64,000 nt of DNA from DASZIT01 sp963770635 (GCA_963770635.1 CAVYQI010000003.1:558001-622000); one strand, 5' to 3'. Counted from the stretch's first letter, positions 35,368 to 45,205 are shown. Notes: generated by a model from the letters alone, not told the origin. Program-made: numbers and translations.

Positions 35368-37737
35368 TCAGGTCGAGTCCTCCGAGGCGTCCGGGCCGGC
35401 GATGAGTTCGTAGTCGGGATTGAGAATTGCCTGGTGGTGACCCCAATCCCCCACCATTCCCTCCACCACCACCCGGGCGCCGGGCTGCACGCCGGGGATG
35501 CGCCGCCGGCCTTGGAACACCAGGAGCAGCTTGCCGGTGTCGTCCGCCAGCACGCACTCGAGGTTGGAGGTGCCGGCCCGGGGCTGCACCCGCACCGACC
35601 GGATCTTCCCCGCCACCCGCACCCGAGTCCGCCACTGCACCTCCCCGATCGGGATGGTCCCCTGGCCCCGCTCGCCAAAGGCGGCCCGGTCGAAGGCGGG
35701 CTTGGCCGCCTCCCGCTCGGCGGCCCGCTCCGCGACTCGGGCGGTGGCCTTGGCCGACCGGGCGGCCGACAGGTCGGTTCCCGGTGTCGGCTTCCGTCCC
35801 CGCCCCCACTCCCGACGCCGAGACAGCCATCCGCCGGTCAGCTGGTACGGCACCACGCTGACGTAGACGTGATCGAGCTGGCTTACCGAGGCGGCGATCC
35901 GGTCGGCGGTCCCATCGTGGAGGAGGCGTTGCCATCCGATTTCGAAACCGCGTCGGGGCAGAAGCATGGTCAACTCGGTGGTGTTGTCGGCCACCGTCTC
36001 CGCCGCCAGTTCGAGGATGGCGCGAGTGAGGCGCCGGTCTTCGCACTCCATGACGTCGAGCGGGAGCCGGGTCAGCCCGAGCCGACCCCACTCCGACTCC
36101 AGCGCGACCGAGACCCGGCTGTCCAGGTCGAAATGCACTGCCCGGAGCTCATCAGGGTGCAGGGTGCGGGCGTACTGGAGCGCTCGGGCGGTGGCCATGT
36201 CTAACCGGTCGACCAGGACGACCACTGCGTGCCGGTTGAGCACCGGGGCTTCGGCGGCTTCGGTGGCGCCCTCTTCGAGCTGGCGCTCTTCATCGACGTA
36301 CTGGTGATGGAGTCGGAGGAGTCCGAAGACCCCGAGCGGAAGGATGACCAGGATGACCCAGGCCCCTTCGCTGAATTTGGCCACCGCGATGATGACGAGC
36401 ACCACGAACGAAAGCACTGAGGCGGTCCCATTGATGGCCAGCCGACGCTGCCAATGGTCCTCCCGGTGGGTGTGGTGGTACTTGGCCATCCCGGCGCCGG
36501 CCATGGTGAAACCGGTGAAGACACCGATCGCATAGAGCGGAATGAGCTTGTCCACCCGGGCCTGGGTGATGATCAGCAGGACCACCGACACAACCGTCAG
36601 CACGATGATCCCCGTGGAGAAGACCAGGCGGTGGCCGCGTTTGGTCAACTGGCGGGGTAGATAGGAGTCTTCGGCGGCGAAGCTGGCGAGAAACGGGAAC
36701 CCGGTGAAGCTGGTATTCGCCGCCAGGACCAAGATGAGGGTGGTCCCGATCTGAAGCATCGCGTAGAAGATGTTTCCCACCCAGGTGGTCCCGTAGACGA
36801 ACTTGGCGATCTGGGAAATCACCGTCGGGGTGCCCGATACGTAGGGCACCGGGTGGGTCAAGGCGGCCAACACCGTCACCGCTAGCACCAGCGAGCCAAG
36901 GATCGCCGCCATCAGTACCATGGTGATCCGGGCGTTGCGGGACTCGGGTCGGCGGAAAATGCTCACGCCATTGGAGATCGCCTCGGTCCCGGTCAGTGCC
37001 GAACCCCCCGAGGCGAACGCCTTGAGGATGACGAATACGCCGGCCCCAAGGAGCAGGCCACTCCCGGATCTTCCGATGTGTTCTGCCCCGGGGTGGCCGT
37101 AGACGGATTGGGCGTGGAGCGAACCCGCAATTGCTCGGTAGGCCCCGACGACCATCAGGATCACCATGTTGGCGATGAAGAAATAGGTAGGGATGGCGAA
37201 GACCCGGCCCGCCTCGCGTATGCCCCGGAGGTTCCCGTAGGCAAGAAGGATGACCAGGACAACGGCGATCCAGGTGGTTTCGGGGGTCAATGCCGGGAAC
37301 ACCGAGGTGACCGCGGCCACGCCGGCGGCTACCGATACGGCCACTGTCAGCGTGTAGTCGATGAGAAGCGACATGGCCGCGACCTGGGCCACGGTGAGGC
37401 CGAAGTTCTCCCGGGCAACCACGTAAGCGCCGCCGGCTTTGGTGTAGACCTTCACCACCTCTAGGTAAGAAAGGGTTACAAACAGCAGCACGAAGATGAC
37501 GGCCAGACTCACGGGGATGACCAGTGAGTAGGCCGCAACCCCCACCGCCAGGACCAGGGGCAACAACATCTGCTCGGTGGCGTAGGCCGAGGACGAGATG
37601 ACATCGGACGACAACACCGCCAGCGCGGTTGGCTTGCCCAGTCGTTCGCTCGTCTGGCGTTCCGATGCGATCGGAGGTCCGAGCAGCTTGTTCTTGAGCC
37701 GATAGCGAAGGGTCTCGGGGATGTCGATGCTGATCAC
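35368..37737 (-). CDS. APC-family permease (KimA-like) fused to a C-terminal OB-fold domain
   Basis: A 789-residue single frame. Residues 1-~470 are a 12-helix APC permease resembling the KimA K+ importers: SSDVISSSAYATEQML and GGAYVVARENFG in the first helices, AFASGGSALTGTEAISNGV in the middle. Residues ~480-640 are a soluble domain (HAVVVLVDRLDMATARALQYARTL), as in KimA. After a charged linker, ~700-785 form an OB-fold (RVRVAGKIRSVRVQPRAG, LLLVFQGRRRIPGVQPG, NPDYEL), normally a separate small gene near ceoBC/trkA in Actinobacteria. Divergent TrkA genes nearby favour K+ uptake over amino-acid transport (inference). Confidence 0.85.
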   Translation of the reverse strand: MISIDIPETLRYRLKNKLLGPPIASERQTSERLGKPTALAVLSSDVISSSAYATEQMLLPLVLAVGVAAYSLVIPVSLAVIFVLLFVTLSYLEVVKVYTKAGGAYVVARENFGLTVAQVAAMSLLIDYTLTVAVSVAAGVAAVTSVFPALTPETTWIAVVLVILLAYGNLRGIREAGRVFAIPTYFFIANMVILMVVGAYRAIAGSLHAQSVYGHPGAEHIGRSGSGLLLGAGVFVILKAFASGGSALTGTEAISNGVSIFRRPESRNARITMVLMAAILGSLVLAVTVLAALTHPVPYVSGTPTVISQIAKFVYGTTWVGNIFYAMLQIGTTLILVLAANTSFTGFPFLASFAAEDSYLPRQLTKRGHRLVFSTGIIVLTVVSVVLLIITQARVDKLIPLYAIGVFTGFTMAGAGMAKYHHTHREDHWQRRLAINGTASVLSFVVLVIIAVAKFSEGAWVILVILPLGVFGLLRLHHQYVDEERQLEEGATEAAEAPVLNRHAVVVLVDRLDMATARALQYARTLHPDELRAVHFDLDSRVSVALESEWGRLGLTRLPLDVMECEDRRLTRAILELAAETVADNTTELTMLLPRRGFEIGWQRLLHDGTADRIAASVSQLDHVYVSVVPYQLTGGWLSRRREWGRGRKPTPGTDLSAARSAKATARVAERAAEREAAKPAFDRAAFGERGQGTIPIGEVQWRTRVRVAGKIRSVRVQPRAGTSNLECVLADDTGKLLLVFQGRRRIPGVQPGARVVVEGMVGDWGHHQAILNPDYELIAGPDASEDST

Positions 37738-37957
37738 CGGAGTGGCGGCCGGCCGGATGACCCGGCCGGGTACCGAGCCCGGCTGGCCGACAGCGGGAAC
37801 ACCCGCCTCGGGCGCGCTCGGCTCCCCCTACACCGGTCCCAGGAGCGTCCACCCACTCAGTAAAACACGGACGGGGCGGGTCGACGAAGCGCCGGTTCCA
37901 GCCGGTCGCCGGCCGGGCGGCCCCAAGGAGTTGTCTTCTCCCCGTCTGGCGTGTTGC

Positions 37958-38707
37958 ATGGTCCGCGTGCATGTGATCGTCGTCGGATGTGGACGGGTGG
38001 GTTCCGGGTTGGCCGTCGGCCTGATGGATCAGGGCCACTCGGTGGCGGTCATCGATCGGAATGCCAAGGCGTTCCGCCGGCTGCCGCCGGATTGGCCGGG
38101 CACTTTGCTGATCGGCTCCGGGTTCGACCGGGACACCCTCGACAAGGCGGGGGCGGCCAAGGCGGAGTCGCTGGCCGCGGTAACCAGCGGCGACAACTCG
38201 AACATCCTCACCGCCCGCATCGCCCGCGAGACCTATGAGATCCCCAACGTGGTCGCCCGCATCTACGATCCCGCGTCGGGCCCAGATCTACCTGCGGCTC
38301 GGCATCCCCACGGTGGCCACCGTGTCCTGGACCATCGACCAGGTGCGCCGGCGGCTGGTCCCCGGCGACGGTGAGGTCGAATGGACCGATCCGACCGGGA
38401 CCTTGACCCTGGTCGAACGCGAGCTCCACGAGAAATTGGCCGGCAAGCGCCTGGTCGACGCTCAACGTCCCCGGGGAGGTGGTCCTGATCTCGGTCACCC
38501 GGGCCGGCGTCGCCCGCCTCGATATCGACGATCTGGTCGGCCAAGATGGGGACGTGCTCCACTTCGTCGTCTCCGACGTCGGCAAGGGCGCCTTCGAGGA
38601 ACGGTTCGCCACCCCCCAAACCCGGGCCGACGACAACCGGACGAAGGCCGATCTCCGGCATCCCGGTCCCGAGCGCCGACCTGGTGGACGAGGACGAGGC
38701 CCCGTGA
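37958..38707 (+). CDS. TrkA-type K+ uptake regulatory protein, first copy, three frame breaks
   Basis: An RCK-N/RCK-C protein of about 250 residues read in three frames. It begins VIVVGCGRVGSGLAVGL (NAD-binding G-x-G-x-x-G) and reaches VVARIYDP, breaks near 38275, continues AQIYLRLGIPTVATV, breaks near 38460, continues NVPGEVVLISVTRAGVARL, and breaks a third time near 38615 in a run of six C. The last frame ends DLVDEDEAP with TGA at 38705-38707 overlapping the GTG of the next gene. TrkA proteins gate Trk/Ktr-type K+ channels in response to nucleotides. The pattern points to homopolymer errors rather than decay. Confidence 0.8.
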
Positions 38708-39366
38708 AGGTGGCCATCGCCGGAGCCGGGAGCGTGGGCACGGCCATCGCCTCCGACCTCCACGACGGAGGACACGACGTGCTCCTCATCGACAAGGACC
38801 ACGACCTGGTCGCCCGGACCCGGGACAGCCTCGACGTCACCTGGGTGGTGGCCGACGCCTGCGAGGTGGCGTCACTCGACGCCGCCGGCCTGGCCACCGT
38901 CGACGTGGTGGTGGCCGCCACCGGCGATGACGAGGACAACCTGGTGGTGTCGCTGCTGGCCAAACAGGAGTTCGCGGTGCCCCGGGTAGTCGCCCGGGTC
39001 AACCACCCGAAGAACCAGTGGCTGTTCACCGAGAGCTGGGGCGTCGACGTGTCGGTGTCGACCCCGCAGCTCCTCACCGCCCTGGTGGAGGAAGCCGTCT
39101 CGGTCGGATCCCTGGTCCGCCTGCTGCGCTTCGAGGGCGGGAACGCCCACCTGGTGGAGGTCACGCTGGCCGACGACTCGCCGGCCGGCGGGACCACCCT
39201 GGCCGATCTCGGGGTCCCCCGGGAGGCCACCGTGGTGGCGGTGGTGCGCGACGACCGGCTGATCGTGCCCCGGGGTGACACCCGCCTGGCCGCCGGTGAC
39301 GAGGTGCTGGTGTTGGTGACCGCCGAGGCCGAGGACGACGTCCGGCAACTGCTCGTGGGGCATTGA
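38704..39366 (+). CDS. TrkA-type K+ uptake regulatory protein, second copy
   Basis: A 220-residue RCK-N/RCK-C protein, intact. The NAD(H) motif is KVAIAGAGSVGTAIASDL at the N-terminus; KNQWLFTESWGVDVSVSTPQLL and the C-terminal RGDTRLAAGDEVLVLVT are typical of the actinobacterial CeoC/TrkB partner. The start is GTG 38704 overlapping the previous stop. Together the two form a CeoB/CeoC-like pair opposite the K+ permease; a membrane Trk channel subunit is not visible here, so the KimA-like permease may be the effector (inference). Confidence 0.9.
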   Translation: MKVAIAGAGSVGTAIASDLHDGGHDVLLIDKDHDLVARTRDSLDVTWVVADACEVASLDAAGLATVDVVVAATGDDEDNLVVSLLAKQEFAVPRVVARVNHPKNQWLFTESWGVDVSVSTPQLLTALVEEAVSVGSLVRLLRFEGGNAHLVEVTLADDSPAGGTTLADLGVPREATVVAVVRDDRLIVPRGDTRLAAGDEVLVLVTAEAEDDVRQLLVGH

Positions 39367-39370
39367 CAGA

Positions 39371-40161
39371 TTGCAGGCCGCCTTCTTCGACCTCGACAAG
39401 ACGGTCATCGCCAAGGCGTCCATCGCCGCCTTCGGCCGGCCCTTCTACCGCGGGGGTTTGATCACCCGGCGACTGGTGGCCCGGGCGGTGGTCTCCCAGA
39501 TCATCTACCTACATCTCGGGGCCAGCGAACAGAAGCTCGCCCGGGTCCGGGAGTCGATGCTGACCCTCACCAAGGGATGGGACCAGCAGCTGATCCGCGA
39601 CATCGTCCGGGAAGCGCTGGAGGAGACGGTCGAGCCGATCATCTACGCCGAGGCGCTGGATCTCATCGAGGCCCACCGGGCCGCCGGCCACAAGGTCTAC
39701 CTGGTGTCGGCGTCACCCGAGGAGATCGTCGAGCCGCTGGCCGAACACCTGGGAGTCGACGGGTGCATCGCCACCCGGGCGGTGGTGGACGACGACGGCC
39801 GGTATGCGGGGGAGATGGAGTTCTACGCCTACGGCCCGTTCAAGGCCGAGGCGATGGTCGAACTGGCGGCCAAGGAGGGCATCGACCTGGCCCAATCGTC
39901 CGCCTACTCGGACTCCTATACCGACCTACCGATGCTGGAGGCGGTGGGCCACCCGGTGGCGGTCAACCCCGACCGGGTGCTGGCCAAGGCGGCCCAGGAC
40001 CGCGGCTGGGAGGTCATGCAGTTCACCAAGCCGGTGCGACTGCGCGACCGGGTGAGCGTCCCCAGCCTTCCGCCACCACGATGGTGGCCGGGGCCGGCGC
40101 GGCCGCGACCGTCGGAGCGTTGGTGGCCTGGCGGATCGCCCGCCGGCCGCGCATCTCGTAG
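39371..40161 (+). CDS. HAD-IB family phosphatase (SerB-like), frameshifted near the C-terminus
   Basis: About 262 residues. The HAD motif I is FFDLDKTV (Asp nucleophile at ~8), motif II VYLVSASPE, motif III Lys in the FKAEA segment and motif IV AYSDSYTDLPML. The C-terminal part changes frame near 40055 and then reads TTMVAGAGAAATVGALVAWRIARRP, one helix with a basic end, as in many actinobacterial HAD-IB membrane-tethered proteins related to phosphoserine phosphatase or lyso-PL-linked hydrolases. The start is TTG 39371, 4 bp after the TrkA stop. Confidence 0.82.
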
Positions 40162-40170
40162 CCGGGGTGC

Positions 40171-40245
40171 TCAGGTAGGACGGAGCCGCTTGGCGGCGAC
40201 AACACCCAGGGCGACGATGATGGCGAGAATGATCAGCTTCTTCAT
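40171..40245 (-). CDS. Small single-helix membrane protein (24 residues)
   Basis: The minus strand encodes MKKLIILAIIVALGVVAAKR followed by LRPT and a stop. The layout of two Lys, a 16-residue hydrophobic helix and a basic tail is that of a tiny membrane peptide, reminiscent of the actinobacterial DLW-39-type small proteins (MKKLL...). No strong ribosome site is seen. It is too short for statistical support and lies antisense-adjacent to the HAD gene end. Confidence 0.35.
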   Translation of the reverse strand: MKKLIILAIIVALGVVAAKRLRPT

Positions 40246-40378
40246 GGTTCAGGAGCGTAACCGGTCCGGTGTGTCGCTGTCCTGTCGATTCGGTCGATCC
40301 GCCAAATAACGGGATCGGCCCGCCAAATAACGGGATCGGCGCACCGGGAAACCCTCCCGGCCGGCGCCAGGCCGACGG

Positions 40379-41323
40379 TCAGACGGTCAGGAGATCGCGG
40401 GCGCCGGTGTCCGAGGAAGGATGGCGCAGCTTCGACATGGCCCGGGCCTCGATCTGGCGGATCCGCTCCCGGGTGAGGTTGAAGTGTTCGCCGACTTCCT
40501 CGAGGGTGCGGGGCTCGCCCCGGTCGAGGCCGAACCGGAGCCGGAGGATCTCCCGCTCTCGCTCATCGAGGGGGGACAGCAGCCGGCCGATCTCATCGGG
40601 AAGCAGCGAGACCGCCGCCACCTCGAAGGGCGACTCGGCCGACCGGTCTTCGACCACATCCCCCAGTTCGGCATCGCCGTCCTCCCGGAGCGGCTCGGAG
40701 AGCGACAGAGGCTCGGCCCGGAACCGGAGCGCCTCCACCAGCTTGTCCTCGGGCATCTCGACTTCGGCGCCGAGCTCGGCCAGCGTGGCCGGGCGGCCGT
40801 ACTTGAGCTCGAGGCGGGCCTGGGCCTTCTGCACCCGGGCCAAGGTGTCGCCGGCGTGGACCGGGAGCCGGATGGTGCGGCCGGTGTTGGCGATGCCCCG
40901 GGTGATGGCCTGGCGGATCCACCAGGTGGCGTAGGTGGAGAACTTGAAACCCTTGCGCCAGTCGAACTTCTCGACCGCGTGCATGAGGCCGAGGTTGCCC
41001 TCCTGGATGAGATCGAGGAGGGGGAGACCCGACGCCTGGTACTTCTTGGCGATGGAGACGACCAGCCGGAGGTTGGACTGCACGAAGGTCTGCTGGGCCT
41101 GCTCGCCCTGGAGGGTGGTCCGCCGGAGCTCGCGCCGCTTGGCCGGGGTGAGACCCTTGGGTGCTGATGCCAGCGTGGCGTCCGATTCCCGGCCCGCCTC
41201 GATTGCCTGGGCCAGACGGACTTCGTCGTCCTTGGTCAACAAAGGATACTGACCGATATCGGTCAGATACAGTCGTACCAGGTCTTCGTCGTCTCTTTCG
41301 AGGCGCTCCTTTGCCAACTTCAC
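40379..41323 (-). CDS. RNA polymerase sigma-70 factor, RpoD/SigA-SigB group
   Basis: A 314-residue group 1/2 sigma factor. Region 1.2 (DLVRLYLTDIGQYPLLT), region 2 (NLRLVVSIAKKYQ, DLIQEGNLGLMHAVEKFDW, YATWWIRQAITR), region 3 and region 4 (TLEEVGEHFNLTRERIRQIE) are all complete, so it recognises -35/-10 promoters. The long acidic region 1.1 of housekeeping SigA is missing, so it may be the primary factor of a short type or a SigB-like alternative. GTG 41323 was chosen for the AAGGA 3 bp upstream. Confidence 0.9.
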   Translation of the reverse strand: MKLAKERLERDDEDLVRLYLTDIGQYPLLTKDDEVRLAQAIEAGRESDATLASAPKGLTPAKRRELRRTTLQGEQAQQTFVQSNLRLVVSIAKKYQASGLPLLDLIQEGNLGLMHAVEKFDWRKGFKFSTYATWWIRQAITRGIANTGRTIRLPVHAGDTLARVQKAQARLELKYGRPATLAELGAEVEMPEDKLVEALRFRAEPLSLSEPLREDGDAELGDVVEDRSAESPFEVAAVSLLPDEIGRLLSPLDEREREILRLRFGLDRGEPRTLEEVGEHFNLTRERIRQIEARAMSKLRHPSSDTGARDLLTV

Positions 41324-41585
41324 GGTCCTTCGTTCTCCCCACCTCGTGGGGGCCGCCGATCCAATCGGAGCGCATCCGCCCCATCCACACCTCTCGGTGC
41401 TTCGCTCGATTAGGTCTGACGCTCGTGGGTGCAACTATCGCTGCCCTCGAAGTTTACCGGACGCGTCAAGCCCCCCGAGCAGCAGGCCCTGCATATGGCG
41501 TTATTGCGCCCACTCCCGGCCCCAGGTCACACCCGGCGCCGAGCCCATGCCGGCGCCGCCCAGCCAGGTCGGGACCGCCCGGATC

Positions 41586-42270
41586 TCAGCTCGATCCGAT
41601 GTCGGCCGGGAACCTGACCAGACCGGAGGCGAGCGACGAACCCACCGCCGCCAGCTCGAGGCGCTGCTGAAACCCGTAGACGGCCTCGACGTCGTGGGGA
41701 CGGGTCACCAGGCGTTGGACCAACCGCTCTCCGGCATGCCAGTCCTCGATCTCGTCCGCCAGGATCAGGCGTAACGCCCGCATCACCGGGGCATCGGTCA
41801 CCGCCGAACTGACCCGCAGGTGGTGCTCGTAGCTCACCACCAGGCGGGGCAACACCACCCGGTACAGGCCGGCCAGGCGGGGAAGGGCTCCGGGTGGATC
41901 CGGTGTCCCGCCACCGTCTTCGGTGGTGTCCCATGCCCATCCGGCGGTGACCGGAGTTCCGGGGAGCGGGCGCGCTTCCGGCCAGGGTGGTGATGACGGC
42001 ACCGGCCGGCTCCGGCGGTTTGGTCAGGATGTCGGGGTCGACGCCGTGCAGCACCGGCAACCGATCGGCCCACAGCGAGGCATGCCAGGCGTGCCGGGTG
42101 CTCTGGGCGTCGAGGTGGACCGCCACCCCCGGCAACGGGATGTCGGTGACCCAGGAGCCGAGCACCTCATAGAGCGCGTGCTCGACCCACCGGTACCCTC
42201 CGATCAGGTCGGCGGCGGCGGCCAATGGCAGCGGCAACCGGTTGCCGTTGGCGTCGTCCACCTCAGACAC
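41586..42270 (-). CDS. Conserved hypothetical protein, frameshifted
   Basis: About 228 residues in two frames, breaking near 41985 in a GC-rich run. First part: ADLIGGYRWVEHALYEVLGSW and HASLWADRLPVLHG; second part: AGLYRVVLPRLVVSYEHHLR, ALRLILADEIEDWHAGERLV. Helical with several His and Glu residues (VEHALYE, YEHHL, DEIEDWH), which could make a ferritin-like metal bundle, but I do not recognise a family. GTG 42270 overlaps the end of nadE by 8 bp, so it is co-transcribed with it. Confidence 0.6.
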
Positions 42271-43921
42271 GGGTGACCCCCGACCGGTACTGATTGGTGA
42301 TGGGCATCCGCCGATCCTTGCCGAACGCCTTGCGCGAGATCCGGACCCCGGGAGGCATCTGCCGGCGCTTGTACTCGGCCCGGTCCACCAACCGCACCAC
42401 CTGCTCCACCGCTCGGCGGTCGAATCCGGCCGCGACCAGCTCCTCGGGCGAGTGATCGCCCTCCACGTAGCCGGCGAGGATGGGATCCAACACCTCGTAG
42501 GGCGGCAGTGACTCGTCGTCCCGCTGGTCGGGCCGGAGCTCGGCCGAGGGGGCCTTGGTCAGGACCGGTTCGGGGATGAGGTCGAAGCCTTCCCGCTGGT
42601 TGCGATACCGGCAGAGCCGGTAGACCAGCGTCTTCTCCACGTCCTTGATGACGGCGAAGCCGCCGGCGGAGTCGCCGTAGAGCGTCGAGTACCCGGTGGC
42701 CATCTCGCTCTTGTTGCCGGTGGTCAGCACGATCCAGTCGTTGGCGTTGGACAGCGCCATCAACAGCACCCCACGGATACGGGACTGGAGGTTCTCGTCG
42801 GTCAATCCCTCCGGCTCGGCGCCGAGCAGCGGCGACAGCAGCGCGGCCAGGGTGCGGTGGGCGTCCTCGATGGGGGCGGTGGCGATATCGATGCCGAGAT
42901 GGGCGGCCAGGGTGACGGCATCGTCCACCGAGCCATCGCTCGAATACCGCGAGGGCATGGTCACCCCGTGCACGTTGTCCGACCCCAGGGCGTCCACCGC
43001 GATGGTCGCCACCAGTGACGAGTCGATGCCTCCGGACAGCCCGATCACCGCGTCGGTGAACCCGTTCTTGTCCACGTAGTCCCGGGTCCCGAGGACCAGG
43101 GCCTCGTAGACCTCGGCATCGGGCTCGAGTGGCGGGGTGAGGCTTCGCACCGGTTGCGGGGTGGAGGCGTCGTCGTCGCCCCCCACCTCCACGTCGACGA
43201 CGAGGAGCTCCTCTCGGAACTGGGCGGCGGCTCCCAACAGCTCGCCATCCGCCGCCATCACCACCGAGGCGCCGTCGAAGACGAGCTCATCCTGCCCGCC
43301 GATCTGGTTGACATAGGCGATCGCGCACCCGGTCTCCGCCACCCGCTCGGCCAGCATCGCCAGCCGTTCGGCCCGGCGTCCCTGGGAATACGGCGAGGCG
43401 TTGAGGTTGACGATCACCCGGACCCCGGCCTCGGCCTCGGACACCGCCGGGCCGCCGGGGAACCAGATGTCCTCGCAGACGGTTATCCCCACCGGGACCC
43501 CGGCCACCCGGTAGGTGGTCAACGGCTCCGACCCGGGCGTGAACCACCGTTGTTCGTCGAACACCCCGTAGTTGGGTAGCAGCCGCTTCCCGTAACGGCC
43601 CACCACCGTGCCGCCGGCGCACACCCCGGCCGCGTTGATCAGGTTCCCCTCGGGATCGGTGTCGACATAGCCGACCACCGCCACGCACGACCCGGTCGAC
43701 TCGGCGATCCGGTCGAATGCCGCGAGGTTCTCGGCCACGAAGGCGGGGCGGCTCAACAGGTCCTCGGGCGGGTAGCCGGTGACCGTCAACTCCGGGAACA
43801 CGGCCAGGTTGGCGCCGGCCGCCTCGGCGGTGGCCAAGGCGGCCAGGACCCGCTCGGCATTCCCGTCGAGGTCCCCGACCACGGTGTTGATTTGGCAAAG
43901 GGCCAGCCGCAGTCGGGTCAT
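42263..43921 (-). CDS. nadE: Glutamine-dependent NAD+ synthetase
   Basis: A 552-residue two-domain enzyme making NAD+ from deamido-NAD+, ATP and glutamine. The N-terminal nitrilase-type amidase has its Glu in FPELTVTGYP, Lys in GKRLLPNYG and the Cys nucleophile in VGITVCEDIWFPG. From ~270 the synthetase carries the PP-loop SGGIDS in VIGLSGGIDSSLV. Glutamine-derived ammonia is channelled between domains. It overlaps the hypothetical gene downstream. The bacterial glutamine-dependent form is usual in Actinobacteria. Confidence 0.93.
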   Translation of the reverse strand: MTRLRLALCQINTVVGDLDGNAERVLAALATAEAAGANLAVFPELTVTGYPPEDLLSRPAFVAENLAAFDRIAESTGSCVAVVGYVDTDPEGNLINAAGVCAGGTVVGRYGKRLLPNYGVFDEQRWFTPGSEPLTTYRVAGVPVGITVCEDIWFPGGPAVSEAEAGVRVIVNLNASPYSQGRRAERLAMLAERVAETGCAIAYVNQIGGQDELVFDGASVVMAADGELLGAAAQFREELLVVDVEVGGDDDASTPQPVRSLTPPLEPDAEVYEALVLGTRDYVDKNGFTDAVIGLSGGIDSSLVATIAVDALGSDNVHGVTMPSRYSSDGSVDDAVTLAAHLGIDIATAPIEDAHRTLAALLSPLLGAEPEGLTDENLQSRIRGVLLMALSNANDWIVLTTGNKSEMATGYSTLYGDSAGGFAVIKDVEKTLVYRLCRYRNQREGFDLIPEPVLTKAPSAELRPDQRDDESLPPYEVLDPILAGYVEGDHSPEELVAAGFDRRAVEQVVRLVDRAEYKRRQMPPGVRISRKAFGKDRRMPITNQYRSGVTRV

Positions 43922-44072
43922 AAACGCAGCCTACCGGCGGTTTCCGCCGCCGGGCCGGGCCCGGCCGGCCGCCGGCGGCGCTGCCGGACTCCGATGCGGG
44001 TGCCGTAGACTAAGGCGGGCATCCCGGATGATCCGGGGGATCCGGTCCCGGACAGGCGCAGTGGCATGGGTG

Positions 44073-44110
44073 TTCATCCTCCGTTCACAATCGGGAAACG
44101 GCAGGGAAAC
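44073..44110 (+). promoter_or_regulatory. Array of four GlnR-box half-sites upstream of the GSII gene
   Basis: TTCAT-n6-TTCAC-n6-GAAAC-n6-GAAAC, at 44073-77, 84-88, 95-99 and 106-110. Each half-site starts exactly 11 bp after the previous one. The published actinobacterial GlnR box is gTnAc-n6-GaAAc, so the two inner sites form one full box and the outer ones extend it. It lies 85-122 bp before the GSII start codon, in the 273-bp gap after nadE. A GlnR-like gene is two genes downstream. Confidence 0.65.
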
Positions 44111-44194
44111 CCCGCTCTGTGAGGATGTGCACTTGCTGGCCGAGGAACTGACCTGCCCCCAGGTCCCGACACCCGAGTAACAGAGGAGTATGAG

Positions 44195-45205
44195 TTGCCC
44201 TACCAAGCCGAATACATCTGGATCGATGGGACCGAGCCGTCTCCGTTGCTGCGGAGCAAGACCAAGGTCATCCCCGACGGCGAGCAGCCGGGCATCTGGG
44301 GCTTCGACGGCTCGAGCACCAACCAGGCCCTCGGCCACGATTCCGACTGCGTACTCCAGCCGGTCTTCACCTGCCCCGACCCCCTGCGCGGCCCGAACGA
44401 CATCCTGGTCATGTGCGAAGTGCTCCTCACCGACATGACCCCGCACCCCACCAACACCCGGGCCCACCTGCGGGAGGTGGCTGGGAAGTACGCCGACCAG
44501 GAGCCGATGTTCGGCATCGAGCAGGAGTACACCTTCATCAAGGACAGCCGCCCGTTGGGGTGGCCGGCTCACGGCTACCCGGCCCCCCAGGGCCCGTACT
44601 ACTGCGGGGTGGGCGGGGACAAGATGCCCGGGCGCCAGATCGTCGAAAGGCACACCGCCGCCTGCATCGAGGCGGGGATCGGCATCGAGGGCACCAACGC
44701 CGAAGTGATGATGGGGCAGTGGGAATTCCAGGTCGGGGTCCTCTCCCCCCTGGACATCTCCGACCATCTGTGGGTGGCCCGCTGGCTGCTCTTCCGCATC
44801 GCCGAGGACTTCGGGGTCTACGCCACCCTGGAGCCGAAGCCGATCCTGGGCGACTGGAACGGGGCCGGGGCCCACACCAACTTCTCCACCAAGGCCATGC
44901 GGGAAGAGGGCGGATGGGACGCCATCATCGCCGGCTGCGAGGCCATCGGGAAGCGGGTCGACGAGCACATCGCCGTCTACGGGATCGGCATCGAGACCCG
45001 GCTGACCGGAGCGCATGAGACCGCCCACTACAACACCTTCACCTACGGGACCTCCGACCGCGGGGCGTCGATCCGCATCCCCTGGGGGGTGGCCAAGGCC
45101 AAGAAGGGCTGGCTCGAGGACCGTCGGCCCAACGCCAACATGGACCCCTACAAGGTCACCGCCATCCTGGTGGAGACTGTCTGCGGCGCCGCCACCGGGA
45201 GTTGA
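44195..45205 (+). CDS. glnII: Glutamine synthetase type II (eukaryote-like)
   Basis: A 336-residue GSII: short C-terminal domain, DGSSTNQA near residue 40 in the GFDGSSTNQALG block, catalytic EQEYTF, MGQWEFQVG and AGAHTNFSTKAMRE signatures. It condenses NH3 and Glu with ATP; GSII forms decamers and is not adenylylated. The start is TTG 44195 with AGAGGAG about 6 bp upstream; the ATG 5 bp earlier is in another frame. It is followed 22 bp later by the GSI gene. Confidence 0.9.
   Translation: MPYQAEYIWIDGTEPSPLLRSKTKVIPDGEQPGIWGFDGSSTNQALGHDSDCVLQPVFTCPDPLRGPNDILVMCEVLLTDMTPHPTNTRAHLREVAGKYADQEPMFGIEQEYTFIKDSRPLGWPAHGYPAPQGPYYCGVGGDKMPGRQIVERHTAACIEAGIGIEGTNAEVMMGQWEFQVGVLSPLDISDHLWVARWLLFRIAEDFGVYATLEPKPILGDWNGAGAHTNFSTKAMREEGGWDAIIAGCEAIGKRVDEHIAVYGIGIETRLTGAHETAHYNTFTYGTSDRGASIRIPWGVAKAKKGWLEDRRPNANMDPYKVTAILVETVCGAATGS

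Noticed and set aside
38479..39366. Apparent fusion of the two TrkA proteins
   Set aside because: Produced by a third frame break in a six-C run near 38615; the natural frame ends DLVDEDEAP with a TGA overlapping the next GTG.
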